Source of the DNA: Cruorifilaria tuberocauda
Taxonomy: Eukaryota; Nematoda; Chromadorea; Rhabditida; Onchocercidae
Assembly (NCBI GenBank): GCA_013365365.1
Contig: JABVXU010000012.1
Coordinates: 248,001 to 312,000 of the forward strand
Length of the DNA: 64,000 bases
Direction: 5' to 3'
The notes under the pieces: model-generated
What the model saw: the letters and a program-made list of their open reading frames with translations, nothing else
The model's database searches: none
Told to the model about the DNA's origin: nothing
Program-made: the position numbers and the translations under genes
In this document: in pieces, positions 48,542-63,500 of the stretch
Layout of the letters: every line of letters starts with the position of its first letter
How positions within the stretch are numbered: the first letter of the stretch is position 1

Positions 48542-51500
48542 ATGACTAAGATGTGCGCGGACGATTCATCTATCTCAGCCACATCACTGCGAAGTTTGGA
48601 TGACGACGATTTCCGAAATCTTCTGAATACTGCTGCAAAACCGCAATATGGTAGTCTTCAAAGAAAAATAATGGTTTGTTTGTTTGCATATTTCAAACTC
48701 ATCAACGAATTATTGCAGTAATGGAAATTAGTAGCATATTTATCTTAATACTTCTTGAGGTTATAAAGGGAAAATATATATTGCGACTATCTAGACATAA
48801 TTTTTTGCTATTCGAATCACAGAAACTTTAATTGGGAAGTATTCTTAATTTTTCTTTCCTACCTAAAATTCCATGGCTCGAGCCTAAATAATGCTTGGAT
48901 ATTGTTTGAGTCTCTATGTCACCACTGTTATTTCAATCTACCTTTGTTTGTATCTTTACTTCACTTTATTTGTCGTTTTCGTAATTCCTTTAAGTCCTAC
49001 AACTTTATCAAAAAATAATAGCATTGAAATGTCAAGCAGACTCATTATATTTATATGGCGAATGCCGTTATTTTCATAAAGTATTTATTAACAAATATGA
49101 AGGTGGATATAAAGTGCAGAGGTAAGTCTTATGTCTGAAATTTCAAGATTATATATAATTTGAGCACGAATTTCTAACAGCAACAGAATGTAACCATTTC
49201 AGAAGTCGCAAAAAACAGAATACGGCGGTCGTCGTCTGAGTGATGCAGGAGAAAATACCGGACTATCAGCAAAAGCAGATAATTTACTAGCACAATTTCG
49301 ACGTGAAGCAGAAATGAATCAACAGAAGGCAGATATCGGTTAGTTTTTCACCAAGTCTTACCATGTTTTAAAGATGAAAAAACTGAAGAAAGAGATATTA
49401 AAGACCGAAAAGATCCGGTAATAAAAAATGGTTATCTTGGAAACTTATGTGAATAAACCTGCATTAGAGAAAATTAGCGAGGAATGGATAAGACATTGGC
49501 ATATAAGAATATTTTGTTTTAAAATATATTTTTCTCCATTTATGTGCATATTGCATTTTTTTTTGAATAAATATAAAACATCGCAACAGACATGTGATTT
49601 TATATGTAATTTTTGCAGTTTGTTTTTACTGTTCATGTATATTGTCCTGAACTGAACTGGTCATAGCCACCGAGATATTACTTTATTTGATGCGAAAAAT
49701 TTCTCAGGTCGTTTTAATAAGTGCTTTAGTTAAAACTGATTAGTTCTCTGTTATGTGACCTCTCTATTTTGTCAAAGAAAAATCGCGCAAATGTATAATT
49801 GTTACTGAGTTTCTGCTAAAAATTTTTTAGTATGTAGTAATTATTTTAGCGATTATCAAATAAGAATTAATAAATTAGCAATTATTTTTTTTAGAATTGC
49901 AAATCGGATTAGGAATTTCGTTACCAAAAGATTGTACATGATAATTGCGATCCTATAAACAAAGAGTATAACGTATTTGTTGCACTCTCTTATTGATAAT
50001 TGGCCAGATTATCAAAATTTTCATATTATAAATGAAGGTGAAATCATATGATGAAATTTTGTCAATTTGGTGAGATTTCTAGGTGTATTCCTAGTTTATT
50101 ATTTTTTAAAAGGAAGATTCCTAAGTCTTATGAATTACTAGTTTATTCAGTAGCAGTTACTTATCTTATTCCAGATGAATTCAAATTATCAGATATGATG
50201 AGTACTATCACATTATTCCTAGCAGTTGGGAGGTTTTAAAGTACATATGAATTTATTAGCCATAATGAAATTATGATGCTCGCTGTGTCTTCATTTTTAT
50301 GTAGTCGTTCAAAGGGAAGATGATATTATAATTCTGAAGTATAAATTCATCCATTCTGCAAAAACTGAAATTAGAATGAAATTTAGACCTTATTGTAATT
50401 AATATTCTTCGGCAATTTTGATTTATTCGTTACTTTAAGTTTAAAGTACACACGTCTCAAATTGCTTCCAAAATATTGAGATAAATAAAAAATTAGGTGA
50501 TGAAGGAGAAAAAATTTTCAGAAATAAAAGGGAAACTGGCCATAGGTCATAATGGAACTATAGGTAGTACGTTGTACAAATCAAAACTAGTATTAAATGC
50601 ACTCCAAATATAGATGTTCCTTTCTTACCACTGACACCTTTTGTGGGTCCTGAAATTCATCAATTTAGTTGTTTTATGACGTATATGACTGATTCAAAAA
50701 TAATGCGGATTAGAATGTAGTGATCAAGGCACAGTTACTGTAAATATTAAAGGTTAAGATAGATATCCATTATGTTAGCGCGATCATAGGAACACATACC
50801 AGAAAGTTTCCGAGGTGGCAAAGCAGCAGGTTTTTCGAATGCTTTTCCCAAACCTGAAATGGAATTTCATATCATATTTGATTGAAATTAGATTGGCTGC
50901 AGTTACATCGTGTGAAAAATACTATTGCTATTTAATATGATATTTTCATTTTTTTTTCGATCGTTTTTCAAAAAATCTTGGTCTTATTTTGTTAGCTCAG
51001 ATTTGGGTTCATTTGATTATGTGGCAATGTACGAACTGGTTTCCGTTGTATCTTTGACAATATTTATCAAATGAAATGGTGATGATGGCAGAGTTGGGCA
51101 ACTCACATTCGACTTAATATGATTTTTATGTGCTGGTTCTGTTTTTAGTTCCTGTACAGATTATCCATCTTGTGTAGAATATCCTTTACCTGTTTTTCCA
51201 TTACATAGTTCGAATTTACAAGTTCTGCACAACTTTCCTTCAATATTCACTCGATCGCATGTCGGTGAACAACCTTTTCGCAAACCTGCAAAGTTCTAAT
51301 TTATTTGAAATCTCAATGCATCAACCTAAATAGTATAGATCATGGTTTAAGAATGTTTCTTTGAACATTTCGAGGCATATGAGGTTTAAAACCTGTCATA
51401 TTTCGAAACATGCAAATCCTTTGATGATCTGCATTCATGAGGAGATTGAAATTCATGGAATATTAGAATTTCAACGAATAATTTATAACATCGAAAAAAT

Positions 51501-54500
51501 TTTTGAAAACTAAATAAATAGAGAAAAAGTGCAAGAATTTCATTCGAGCATCCCATGAATAAAGCACTAAAGTTTTTGGCTTTCTGCTTTCTTCGTTTTG
51601 CATAATTTATTTCAGATCTACCGTTCAATTTTGTATCGTAGTTTTGAGCAACAGTAAAGCATTCATTGTTTTTTGGGCATAGTTCTTCTCGTGGATCAGC
51701 ACAGTCTGCAAGGCTATCACAACTGTAACATTTGAGGCATTCTGCTGAAATTATACCAAATTCCAGAATGATTTAGACCATTAACATTTTAACTATATTA
51801 AAAACAAAATGACTAACACATCGAAATCTAGTAGAAATGTGACAAATTTAGAAATGAAATTAACTGATTGTCGTTCTAACTTGTAAGATTTAAGATAATT
51901 GACAGAAAGTGGTTGTAGTATGATATTTGAAAGATTGAACCAAAAAGAATACTATATGGACAATCGTGTCAACGAAAAGGATTCTGGAACAAATTACAAC
52001 CAAGTTTTTGGTTAAAACGAATTTTTATATTTGTTACATCCATGGAGTATTAAATATTATATAATATGTTACGGATTAAGGCCATGGCTAAGTTACCATC
52101 TAAAGTTCAATATATTGCTTTTACTTTCTGAAGTCAAACAAATTAAAACCAAGTTTGAGTTACGTTTAAGTTTTCAATTAATTAAATGGTCAAACTGCTA
52201 GTCAAACGAGCAGTTAATTATGGATAAAGTTAAAGATTAAAATATTAACAATGAAATATAAATAAATGATTATAAAGTAATTCTGTTACGAGGGCATCAT
52301 TTGATTATCAGTCGGTTATCACTACGTCTGGATTATCGGTTTCTGTTGTTGCTGTACATTCATATTCTATGAAAATGGTTTTATGGATTTTTTCACCAAT
52401 ATAGATGAAAAACATAAAAAAATAAATTCTCGATGAGTAAGCGAGTAGTAAACAAACCATATCTGAGGCAAGTTGGCATTACCAGTAGCCAGATTACGGA
52501 GGATAATTTCATGAATCTTTCGTATGTTGATTTATCTTTTATTCGTTCATTTGTTTGACAAAATGTATGAAGCAATATTGAATAGAATTAGGATTAAATC
52601 TGCAATTAATATATAATTAGGGCTTATAAATGATTTCTAAAACATTAGGAACGATTTAATACCGAATTATCTTACTCCTTTTCTAGCTTAGTTGATAAAA
52701 GGAAATCTCATTTTTCGCTGTTAAAGAGTTTTTAAGACAATTGTTCTAAGAAGCAATGTGGATTTATGCCCTTTTTTAATCTATCCTTTGATATGTCCTT
52801 TTTTAAACACATCGTTTGGGAAATCAGTTAAAAATGTATAGATTAAGGCTTACATTAAGTTACTTATACAAACTTTTTATATAAATTGGTATTGTATGGT
52901 TCTTAAAACACTCAAAATAACTAAATTTTTTGAATAAATCATAGGATAAGTTTGTTTTATTAATAATTTTGTTTAGAGAGACGTACAATAGGAATGAAAA
53001 AGAAATACAACCAGTAGTTTTATTAGTTCCTTTTGTAGATGCTTTTGTATAATTCAATCTCTTTTAACAATCACAAACCAGCGGTTATCTTGTAAGGAGA
53101 GGGGGGAGACTGGAAGTAAAAGTGGAAGACGAAAATGTGTATATAAAGATGAATGAATTATCGAGCATAAGAGGAATGTTACTAAATGAGATGGAAATAA
53201 GGAAAGTTTTTGTAGAAGAATTGTTACTTCGTGTTCATGAAAGACCAGGTGCACGTAAAATTAGAAAAAAATAATTATGAATAAAATGAAAATTTGGGAT
53301 GGAAGCGGCGAAAAAAAAGAATATTTGAGGGTAATGAAAAAAGATTATAAGAAATTCGCTTCGATCTTCTCCAACTTCAGAAACATAGTTATGATAACGG
53401 ATAGTCTCTCGCTGTGCCTCTGGTAAAATTCTGCAAAATGCTGTATATACTGACGAAAGATATCATTACTACTCTAAAGAATTCTTGCTAAAATCATAGA
53501 GTAAGGAGGAAGCGAATATATTTGATATCTACAGAGATATCAAATTTCGCCTTGAATAACATTCGCTTATACTGAGACGGTTTGTCTAGAAATATTCACA
53601 TGATATTTGTCCTGCCGGAGATTTGTAGAATGATCGTATCAAACGCCTCATGTAAACAGTATAAGCAGTGTAAGACGAGTAGTTACAAACATTGAAACAT
53701 TAGAGACACTTTTTGGCCATAAGAATTTAAAATAAAAAACTTGTACCGCTGAATATTCTCAGATTGAAAGTTTACTAATTTTGAAACCTAATTCAAACTT
53801 AGCTGAGTTAAATATGGAACGAGAAGAGAAGAGAAATTCATTATGTCGATCAAAAATGCAGAACATACCTTCGAAAAGGAGAAAAGTAAGTAAAACTGCT
53901 TTGTGAGACATGGAGAAAGGAGGATCATATGATTTGAATCAACTGATAATACAACGATATGAAAACCAAATGTCATCCTTTTGCTTTGTATCATGCATCA
54001 ATCAATAATTCTTGTTTAATCATGGGAAACATTCCTATTAACAGAGGAGCTGGGAAATTTTTTCCAGCAGAATTGGGTGAAGAATTCCAATACTCCTCAT
54101 TTCAATGATTAGTTTCAACTGATCTAACCCATTACTTTTTGTTCATAACTCAACGGACACTACTGTCTTCCTCCTCACCATTATTTATACTGTTTTACGT
54201 CACATTTCTATTCTAGATCTCCCTCCATTTCCCTCTCTCTTCCTCTCTCTCTCTCTCTATGTGTGAGTGTGTCGTTTTTTTGAAATCTATAGAGAAGGTA
54301 TGGAGGAGAGAGTTTGGCGATACTGCTGATGAACGTGTTGATGATATGGTGCTGGGAAACGAAAGGAAATCTTCTGGTTACCTTCAGCTCTCTGAATATC
54401 AATTGCTTTTCTCATTTCTCTTGACCCTGAAGTTGCTTACTTTTCATACCACTCTCTTGTATTATATGTGTAAAGTTGTGATATAATTGATTGGTTAATT

Positions 54501-57500
54501 ATGAATACACTAGTAATATCACTGAAATCATTGAATAGCATTGATCATGACATTCATCTTTTTCATTTATTTCAACAACAGTTTTAAGTTATGCAAGGAA
54601 TTATTTCGTCAAAATGAAAAATTGTGATTACCAATTATGATAAGTATTACTTGGGAATGATCTTTCAGTTGATTGGATTTACGGATCGGGAAGTTCATAA
54701 GCTTGAAGCTTATCAACATTTCTACCACATTTGAACTCTTCTTCAGTTCGATTTTGAAAAGCTTGTTATCAGTAATAGTTTAAGAGACCAACATATTTAA
54801 ATTGATTTTTCTTACCATCAAGTTACTGATAATATAGCTTGACATTTATTAACTAAATCTAATATTTCTCAGTAATTCATCCAAGGGGATTCACAGATTT
54901 CTTTGATATTCATAGAATTTTTGATTTTATTCATTCGAAAAAAATTTTATAGAAGACCAAAGAATGAGATTTCTAATATAATTTTCGAAAAGGGAATAAA
55001 AAAATGTTTCTTTAAATCTCAGAAGCTATAATTAACAACTGTGAAAATCTTTGTTGCTTTAAAAATGTTTTCAGATATTTTTGGTTATATTAAAAGATGT
55101 TTTTGGAGAGAAGTTTTTTTACTAATTTCAGTATGATGTTTCGACCTCATTCAAACAGTATTTCAATTTGTCTACTATTCTTGTTTCCCGATCTGCATTT
55201 TTTTGTTATTCGTATTTACTTTTATAATCTTCTTGCTCTTGTTCAGTTTTGCATTTTCCAAGGTAATATTGTAGTTTGCTTTATCAATTTCTATTATTTA
55301 AACTTGATTCAGAAAATTTTCAGTTTCATATCTGTAAGCAATCTTTTTAAATGTTAGAAGGTTGCTTCTCCTGTTTACTTGTATTCGCTCAAATTCAGAA
55401 TTTAAAGTGTTGAGTGAACCACAAATATATTTGGCGAGTTAATTGATGTTAGATTCTGGTTTTCATTATTTTATGCAGGAGATTTTCGTGCTAATCAATC
55501 GATCAGAGTGTTTATTGCAACAATTTACTTGCTTGGTAGTTTCAAAAAAAATGCTCCTTTAACTGGAAATAAAATAATCTTAGCTACCGATACTTTTAGG
55601 ACATAACTATGGAGAAATAATCTAAATAGGATGAGATTTTGATCATTTAATTGTGTTTCTATGTGAAATCGTTTACGTTTAAATGAATAACTGTTTAGTT
55701 GATATAATTTTCAGATTAATTGTAGTGAATTGCTTACTTTAAGTTCTATGCTTTTAATTCTTTTATATTTTATATGAAATTTTTATCGATTCTATAGATG
55801 TATGATTTTGTGCGTGACATGTTGAGAATAAGACTCCCGTGTAACACTTTTCAAACAAATGGATTAATTTTTGTTTGAACTTTTATATGGATAGCTTTTA
55901 ATTTACTACATCCTAATAGAGAAAATGGCATGTGCTGCTGAAGAAAATAATACAACCATCTGTTGACAAATTGGTTCTATTGCTTTTTTCTTCCAGAAAG
56001 GGGAGAGCAACAACGTGCAGTGACGGTTTTTATTAAAGAAGCTCCTACCTCGTCACGTGCACGCGAACTTCTACAGAAGTACGCTGAATCGGTTAGTGTT
56101 ACTGCTTTGATTTCAATTTTTATCTCTTTCAAATGTCATAGAATGGTCACCATTCTACTGCCCCATCAGTGAATCTTAATCGTAGAATACATATAAATTA
56201 ATACTTTTTGAAAATTTTATGGAATTTTTTCTTAAATAGTCTTGGATGTTGTACCATTACTTTAAATTATGAATTTAAAATTTATTATTCATCAATAAAG
56301 AATAATACACTTTAAATACGGCTGTCTTCTTAAAGCACGGATAAAACTTTTCCTATAGCTAGGATGACGGGTGCATTGAAGAATAGTCGTATAGAAATAT
56401 TTCTTCCACAAATTATCCGAATAATTTGCTCATTTATTGGGCACAGAATTTCATATGAAGTTTTCATTATCCAGTTTTTTATCTTGATTATCGAGATTTG
56501 AAATAATTGCTAATACTAAGTTTGTGTACTTTTTGGCGAATAAAGAATATCAGATTGTTTATAAATTCGTTTACGGAATTAATCGCTAGGATAATTAAGT
56601 TAGTCTTTTCTTCTCCTTTTTTTTCCATTCTTGTTTAAAAATCAGAACATCTTAAAACTGTCTCACAATTTATTTTGATTTGTCTGATTATTTTCTCTGC
56701 TTCTTATACTTCTTCTTGAAGTTCCTGACAATATCTTAAAAAATATATATGAGTATGTTGTTTAGTTCGCAAGACTAGTATTAAGAAGTCAAACAGCAAT
56801 ATGTAAGAAATTCCCTCTCTCATCGGGTCTCAAATCACTTCAATAATATATCAACTTTGCACTTCTTTACCGTCACATAATTTGGTCTAATTTCTCATAT
56901 GTAGTTGTATTTAATGGAAATGGATAAAAAATTGGTGCTTCACTTTTAAAATTATTAAACGAATTTTAATGTAATTCTATTTGATAATGTTAACAGTTTT
57001 AATTTAACAAGCAGTTATAAATAGCCTAATTCGTGATGAGGCATAAAATATGATAATTTAACTTATGATACTTTGAGCTTGCTTCCCTGCAAAATTGTGA
57101 AGTCTCTTGTACTTTTGCAGTTCACATTGCACAACTATTATCCATTGTTCGTGACCCGTTGATTACATCTATTCCTGTTGTTTTATTTCAGTATCATCCA
57201 ATATCTACTTGTTATAAATTTCACTTAATTACTTAAATCTTGAAGTGATCATCAGGACTATTTACTTATTTGCATATCAAGCACATACAATAATTATTTT
57301 ACCAATCTTTACTGTTGAAGTTCTAAATACGATACTTTCAGGAAAGCCGGGAAGCACATCTAGCGTCGAAGTGTATCAAATACGGGAATAATATTGCACA
57401 TAATAATTGCACCAAAGGCCTCCTAAAGATTAATCTAACTCCGGATAGACCGTCCAAGATTATAGCTGGACAGGAACTTACCTATACAGTGGCCAATGGT

Positions 57501-60500
57501 GACATCATGAATACTGATGGTAAATGTACTTCGGGGGATATTTCACGTGCAACTCAAACAGTTAATAAGCCATCTGGTATTGTTATCAGTTTCAAGTAAG
57601 TTTACTAACTTCGAATAACAAAATGCAGTATGATATGCTTTTTTTGCGATAACCGATTGATTTGTTCTAGTGATTTAAATTCGGTATCATCAATTGAAAA
57701 TGGGTGCTTGAATACGAACAAAATAACATACATTGATGAGGATGAACATGTAGGCGATCTCTGTCGGTATGTTAATTTTCGAATGCAGTGTAGGCAAATA
57801 TTAAGTATATGGTTAATAATTTAACAAATGATTTATTAAGTCAATTAAGATTTATGTCTATCTTCAGTTCTTCAAATATATATACTGGGAAGGATCAAAA
57901 TGGACACGTGAATGGTGATGGTATCAAAAATATTTATACGCAAGGCAATTCAGTCCAAGAAGTATTTTTTTTTCTGCTTTATTAATTTCATAGTGCAATT
58001 TTGGAATGTTTCGTTTTCGTTATTTTTTTTTTCATATTTTTGTTTCATCAGGATAATCTAATGGTCTGAGATGCTGCAAATTCCTATATGTTGAATATTC
58101 AAGGTTTATCTTGAAAATATCTTGAAAAGCTTTCTTTTGGACTCACAGGAACGAATAAGGAAATAGTATGATAAGCAAATGTCGCTACGAAACATAACTG
58201 TATAATTTAAATGAAATTTCTCTTCCATTCTTATTTCGTTTAAAAATTATCAAATAACATAAAAACGATTATTTCTTTCGAAAGTACATGCGAAGTTTAA
58301 AAATGGAAGAAATGATGACGGGAACGAGCGGGGCAGAAATACTAGATTCATTTTGAGGTCAATATTTTTTCCTAATTTAATTTTGCATTTATTGATATTA
58401 AGGTTCAGTATGAGAATATGATTTAAGTCAGAAAACGAAAGTATTGATTAATTTACAAATTGATCTTTAGGACAACAAAATTTCTTGTCTGGATTCCGGA
58501 ATGCTTTTAATTTTTTATTTTTTCATTATTTTATTCAAAGTACAACGAAATTATTCCAGACTTTTGAATTTTTAACATTTCCTTACAGTCTATCTAAGCA
58601 TTTAACATGAAATGATTGAGCTGAAGTGATAGGAGAAAATTTTTGTGATCATTTCTCAGGGTTTATAATTCTGTTAATGATATGGATATAGCTGAATGAA
58701 GCAGTGCTAGATAAGCTATTTATTACAGTAGTACATGATAGACTTTTATGAAAAGTTTTTGCGCCGAAGTGTTTCTTGTTCAACTAACTTTCTTCTCTGA
58801 AATGGAGTCAATTTTAAATCATCCATAATATGTTTCAGCTTTCCAATTTAATCAGTTCTTATGTGAAAAAATAAAGAAGAACTCCTAAATAATTTGAAAG
58901 TCTCTTCTATATGTTTCGGTATGAACTTAATTGTACTGGGAATTTTTCAAAAAAGTATTGTAAATGGAAATATAAGAAGTATTAGTTATACTGAAATGAA
59001 CTGATAGATGTTATTGTGTCATGAATAGATTATCTCCTCCCGTTGATGAAACTCAATGGAGGTTTCGTTGTGCTTCATTTTTAAAATGTTTAATGTATGG
59101 CTAATGATTTTGATCAAACTTTTATTAGTACAACTTTAACTTTTCGAATTTTTTAATCTTATAAAAAGTTATCCAGCGAAGAAAAATCCGGAACTTCAAC
59201 ATTTTTCGATCCTTTCCCTCCTTCTTATTGAAAAGGCATTTCTATGGCACTAATAAAAACCGATATGAATGATTTTTGCATCTTCTAATCACATTGTCGT
59301 AAGGAGATGATCGAATAGTATGGTCTGGCCAATGATTAATGTTTGACGATCTTTCCGGAGATATTAATAAGCGTCGTAGCAGTATCTGCAGCTTGCAGAT
59401 TTCTTTAAATTATGATTTGTTAGCATGGTCATCTTTCGCAATTTTATCATTTTTTCTTTTTGCTCTGCGAACAATTTGAATTTCAATCATTTACAAAATT
59501 TTTATTCTCGAAGTATTCTTGCTTTTCTGTTCATATATATTCGAATTTTGATTAATTCAAGTTTTTCTTTTATTAGTAGAGTCAGTTAGAAAAAAATAAC
59601 ATTATAGATTCGAGCGTTAAACGATAGTAAGGAGGATGAAGTTATGGTTAACATTATGTCGAAGGTTTCAGTGGAATGCGAAAGTGTATCAACTGCTGAA
59701 GCAAACATTGCAAATAATAGGATTCAGAATAGCGTTGAAGATAGTATAGCTGCCAGTGCTCAAGGGAAGCATGATGATGTTAGCACAGCTTTCTAAATGC
59801 AACTAAACGCAACAATTGATATAAGAAAATGAAAGGAGAGGTGGAAAAACATTAAGATAATTGTGGTTGACTTCGTTTGCTTGTAGACTCTACTACAAGA
59901 AATCCTTGCTTATCTTTCTGTATTCCCAAAAATTTTTCTGTTTTCTGAATGTGTTTTGAGAAAAAGATTAGTTGCCGACACTGATTTGATTTAAAGCATT
60001 GCAAATAAAGCTTAGAATTGAAAAGTAGAAAAAGGAGAAAAGAGGAACAACGGCTGCAAATTCCTCTTTGCCCTTTTCCACCCTCACAATTGTGATGTTG
60101 GATGGACATTATTTTAGAAAGAAAAGACGAATTTAGAAATTCTACTGCTTGAAAATTTTGTTATTTTTATTGCAGAACCCATTTACCTATTCAGCAGGAC
60201 AATTACGCCTGCATGGAAATCGAGTTGGCACATATGATATGCAAAAATCCCGTGCATTGGGAGTGAAAAGGGATTTCGTGGCAGCTGATGGTGAGTATGA
60301 TTTCACCTACAGCGGACACATCTGTCCAACTGTGAGTCTATTCTAGCGTGTTCGTGTTGTCCATATTTTTTTTTTGTTTGATTTGATTTGAAGCATGTAG
60401 CAAAATCACTCCTTTGATGATATAACATTCGGGAAAGCTCCGTTGCATTTAATTTTGAAATAATTGCTGATTCAAAATATGATAAGAATTGCAGACGATT

Positions 60501-63500
60501 TTCAGTAAATATTAGATAATTTCTACTTTTGATTGTGATGATAAGATGCTGCGTAACTGTTTATTAAAGTCACGATAATGTTAATCTTAAAGTCGAATTG
60601 ACGCTGAAATACGAATAGTTGCAAAATGATCAACTTTATCAGTTATTTCTTTTTTTTGCAAATGTCGATTTTATTCACAAGGCAACATCATGCGATAAGT
60701 ATTTCTATCGTCGAATATATTTAGAAATAAAACTGGAGTTGTTGGTGCGATTTTCAAATTCTGAAAAAGTAATCCTCAACTCCCACTCCAACTCCCCTTC
60801 TTCATTCGCTGTAAGTAACACGGAAATATTGATTTGCCTCAAAAGAACAAATGAATTATCTTTTTTCACTGGCCAATTCTGAAAGTAGCAGCAACAACTT
60901 TGAGCTGTATATTTGTCTCCGTTAGAGCTAGACCTATTCATCCATTCGCAGTACCAACGAAGAATGGAAATAAATCAGCCATCTTTGCCATCGGCAATAT
61001 TGCTTTCGAACTGTAAATTTCGAACGTCTTCTCTTTCCATTCGTCTACGACTGAGTATCGTTCTACAAGTTACTGATAACTAAAAGCGCATCATTTTATC
61101 AGATCAATAGAAAATATTTTAGCTTGGAATAGGTTGATAAATTAGTTGTCTCTGAATGCGGTCTTTCTGCAGAACATTAATCCAGGTAATTTATTTTTTC
61201 ATCTCTTTTCGTTGTGAGCCATAATGATGGTTTTTTCAATCTTCCTTACTTATCAAAGCAAACATTTTAATTTAGTATTGTAACTGTTGATAAATAAGTT
61301 ATAGGGTTTTTTTTTTATTTCCTGTTGCTTTATTTTATTTTTTTATTATCCTTATCTTTATCTCTCTCTCATCGTTAAATTTAAATAGCTTAAACTATGC
61401 ATTTTATCCGTTTATTATTTACATGAATGTTCTCATTAGATGTACAATCCTATTTTCGTTTTACCTACATCATTCACCATGTTTTTGTCCTTGCTTCATG
61501 TCCTGTGGTATTTGGCGACATTTATGTTGGGTTGCTTGCATTATAGCTTCATAGAAAGAAACAATTTTTCTTTCAAGTCATAAGAAAATGAACTTTCATC
61601 AGTTTTCTATAGTTCATTTCCAGAAATTTGGATGGTTTTTCATTTCGATTGACCTTTAATGAAGAACATGGATTATTAATGCTTTACTAATAATCTTGAT
61701 GCTACTTATTCTTAACCGATTCAGGCAAAATTGAGTTTACGTTTGGAGCAGCAAGTGTTTGATAAATTATTACAATTGTTTTGTAAATATAATATGATAT
61801 ATATATATATAATGTAATATTTTATTTGTTTGTACGTTCTTATCTGCATCCTCTGTATTTGTTTTAGTTTTTTCGTGTTAATATGACGAATCAACATTTT
61901 TTTGTGATAGCTATAAGTGATTTCTAGAAAGTTCTTTGGTTATGCAAGAATCGGAAAAACTTTAATTCTAAGGATTTTCTCAAGAAATGAGTTTAAATTA
62001 TGTAAAGAATTTCCATTCAGGAAAAATTGCGAACGCAAATTCCAAGGTTAGTGGTTCAGAAGAAACATTTCTCAACTTTTTGAAGGGAATTGCAAGAACA
62101 ATCTATGTGTTTTTCAGCGAGGATGTGACAAAAAATGATCATGAAGTTCATTCCTCCTGAAAATATAAGTTGTTCTTGTCATCGGCTTTCATTCAGAACA
62201 AGGAGACTGTATCGTTCACTTATAGTTACTCTGCCTCGGAAAGAAATTAGTCTGTAATTCGGTTATTGAACAGCTCTTGAGTGCATCAATGCGAGAGAAT
62301 TTTTGTGAAGAATTTTGTTTTTATTGTAGTTTGTTATATATATTGTTATTATATGTTAGCATATAGTTTAGAATTTTCCCTTTGTCTTTTTTGTGTTTAT
62401 GCATGGATGAATGCACTATAGTGCATGTTAAACGTTACATTTTCCATCTATGTTTCCTTTATTGGCTTATTTTGGCTTGACGGCATTTATAATGATTTCA
62501 GTGAGCTTGATCCCGGCTAATACATCCAATTCGGTATTAGCACAAGAATTGGTACCAGCACATTTCGACGGACGTGAAACTTACGCAAGAGGGCTTTTGG
62601 ATCCAACCGAAGATACTCGCCTCGTTAGTTCACTTTTTTTGTTAATATAATATTAATATAATGGAATTTTATTTTGGTTTTATATCTCAGATTTTCTTGG
62701 GGATATTTTCTATGTAAAGGACTAGCGGTAATGACGTTATATTCCTTAATACTCTTAAGTGGATTAGATTGATTAGGTTTGATTCGGTTTAAATAAAATC
62801 TGGAAATAATCTGAAAAAAAAAAGGAATTTAAGATCATTCTTATATATGCAAATGTAAAAAAAGCTAGGTAGAATGAAAATCTTTATATTTGGGCTGTTG
62901 AATTCATCTAATGATATGATACCGCTGTAGAGAGATAAGCTATATGCAAATCTGTAGTGTAATTCATATGTAAATCAAGATAAAACAACATCATATTATA
63001 TTATTATCGTTATCGTTTTAATATCACTATTACTATTGTTTATCACTACAAGGAGTGTATACGCATCATTTTGGTGCGCTTTTCTGTGCAGCAGTCAAGA
63101 TATTTTGTAAGCATCACAGATGGGTTATATATTCATGTACATCCATCCATTCAGCGGCAAATAGTTTTTCGGCATTTATTTCCCAGTTTATTCTGATTAA
63201 TTTTGAATTCCTCTTATTTGTGCGATAACATATGATAGTTCATAGGTGAAATAAAGTAGTTTCATGATCATCATTATAGATCATTTTCGTCTGATTCATA
63301 ACTGATTATGACCATCAAAAACCAGACTGCATAAACTGACTGGTTACTTTCGATGGTTGCGGTCATTTTAAGCAGGAAGCAGTGAAATGACCAAGTCACA
63401 GTTTTTAACAAACAATTATGAGGTTTTGTAATTAGGCTTGCTCTATCTTTTTATTGCCTTAATTTCAACAATTCATAAAAGCTTAATTGTATCAGAATAA

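Larger units (their letters stand above)
49339..55996. other. 6.6-kb intron of the 48542 gene
   Basis: It contains the nested minus-strand Cys-rich gene at 50547-52512 and a CT microsatellite at about 54219-54272. Outside these I saw no convincing exon on either strand. Confidence 0.5.

Noticed and set aside
49339..55996. Bacterial (Wolbachia-type) insertion in the large intron
   Set aside because: I looked for dense uninterrupted coding sequence, as expected of such transfers, and found only short AT-rich ORFs and the spliced Cys-rich gene.
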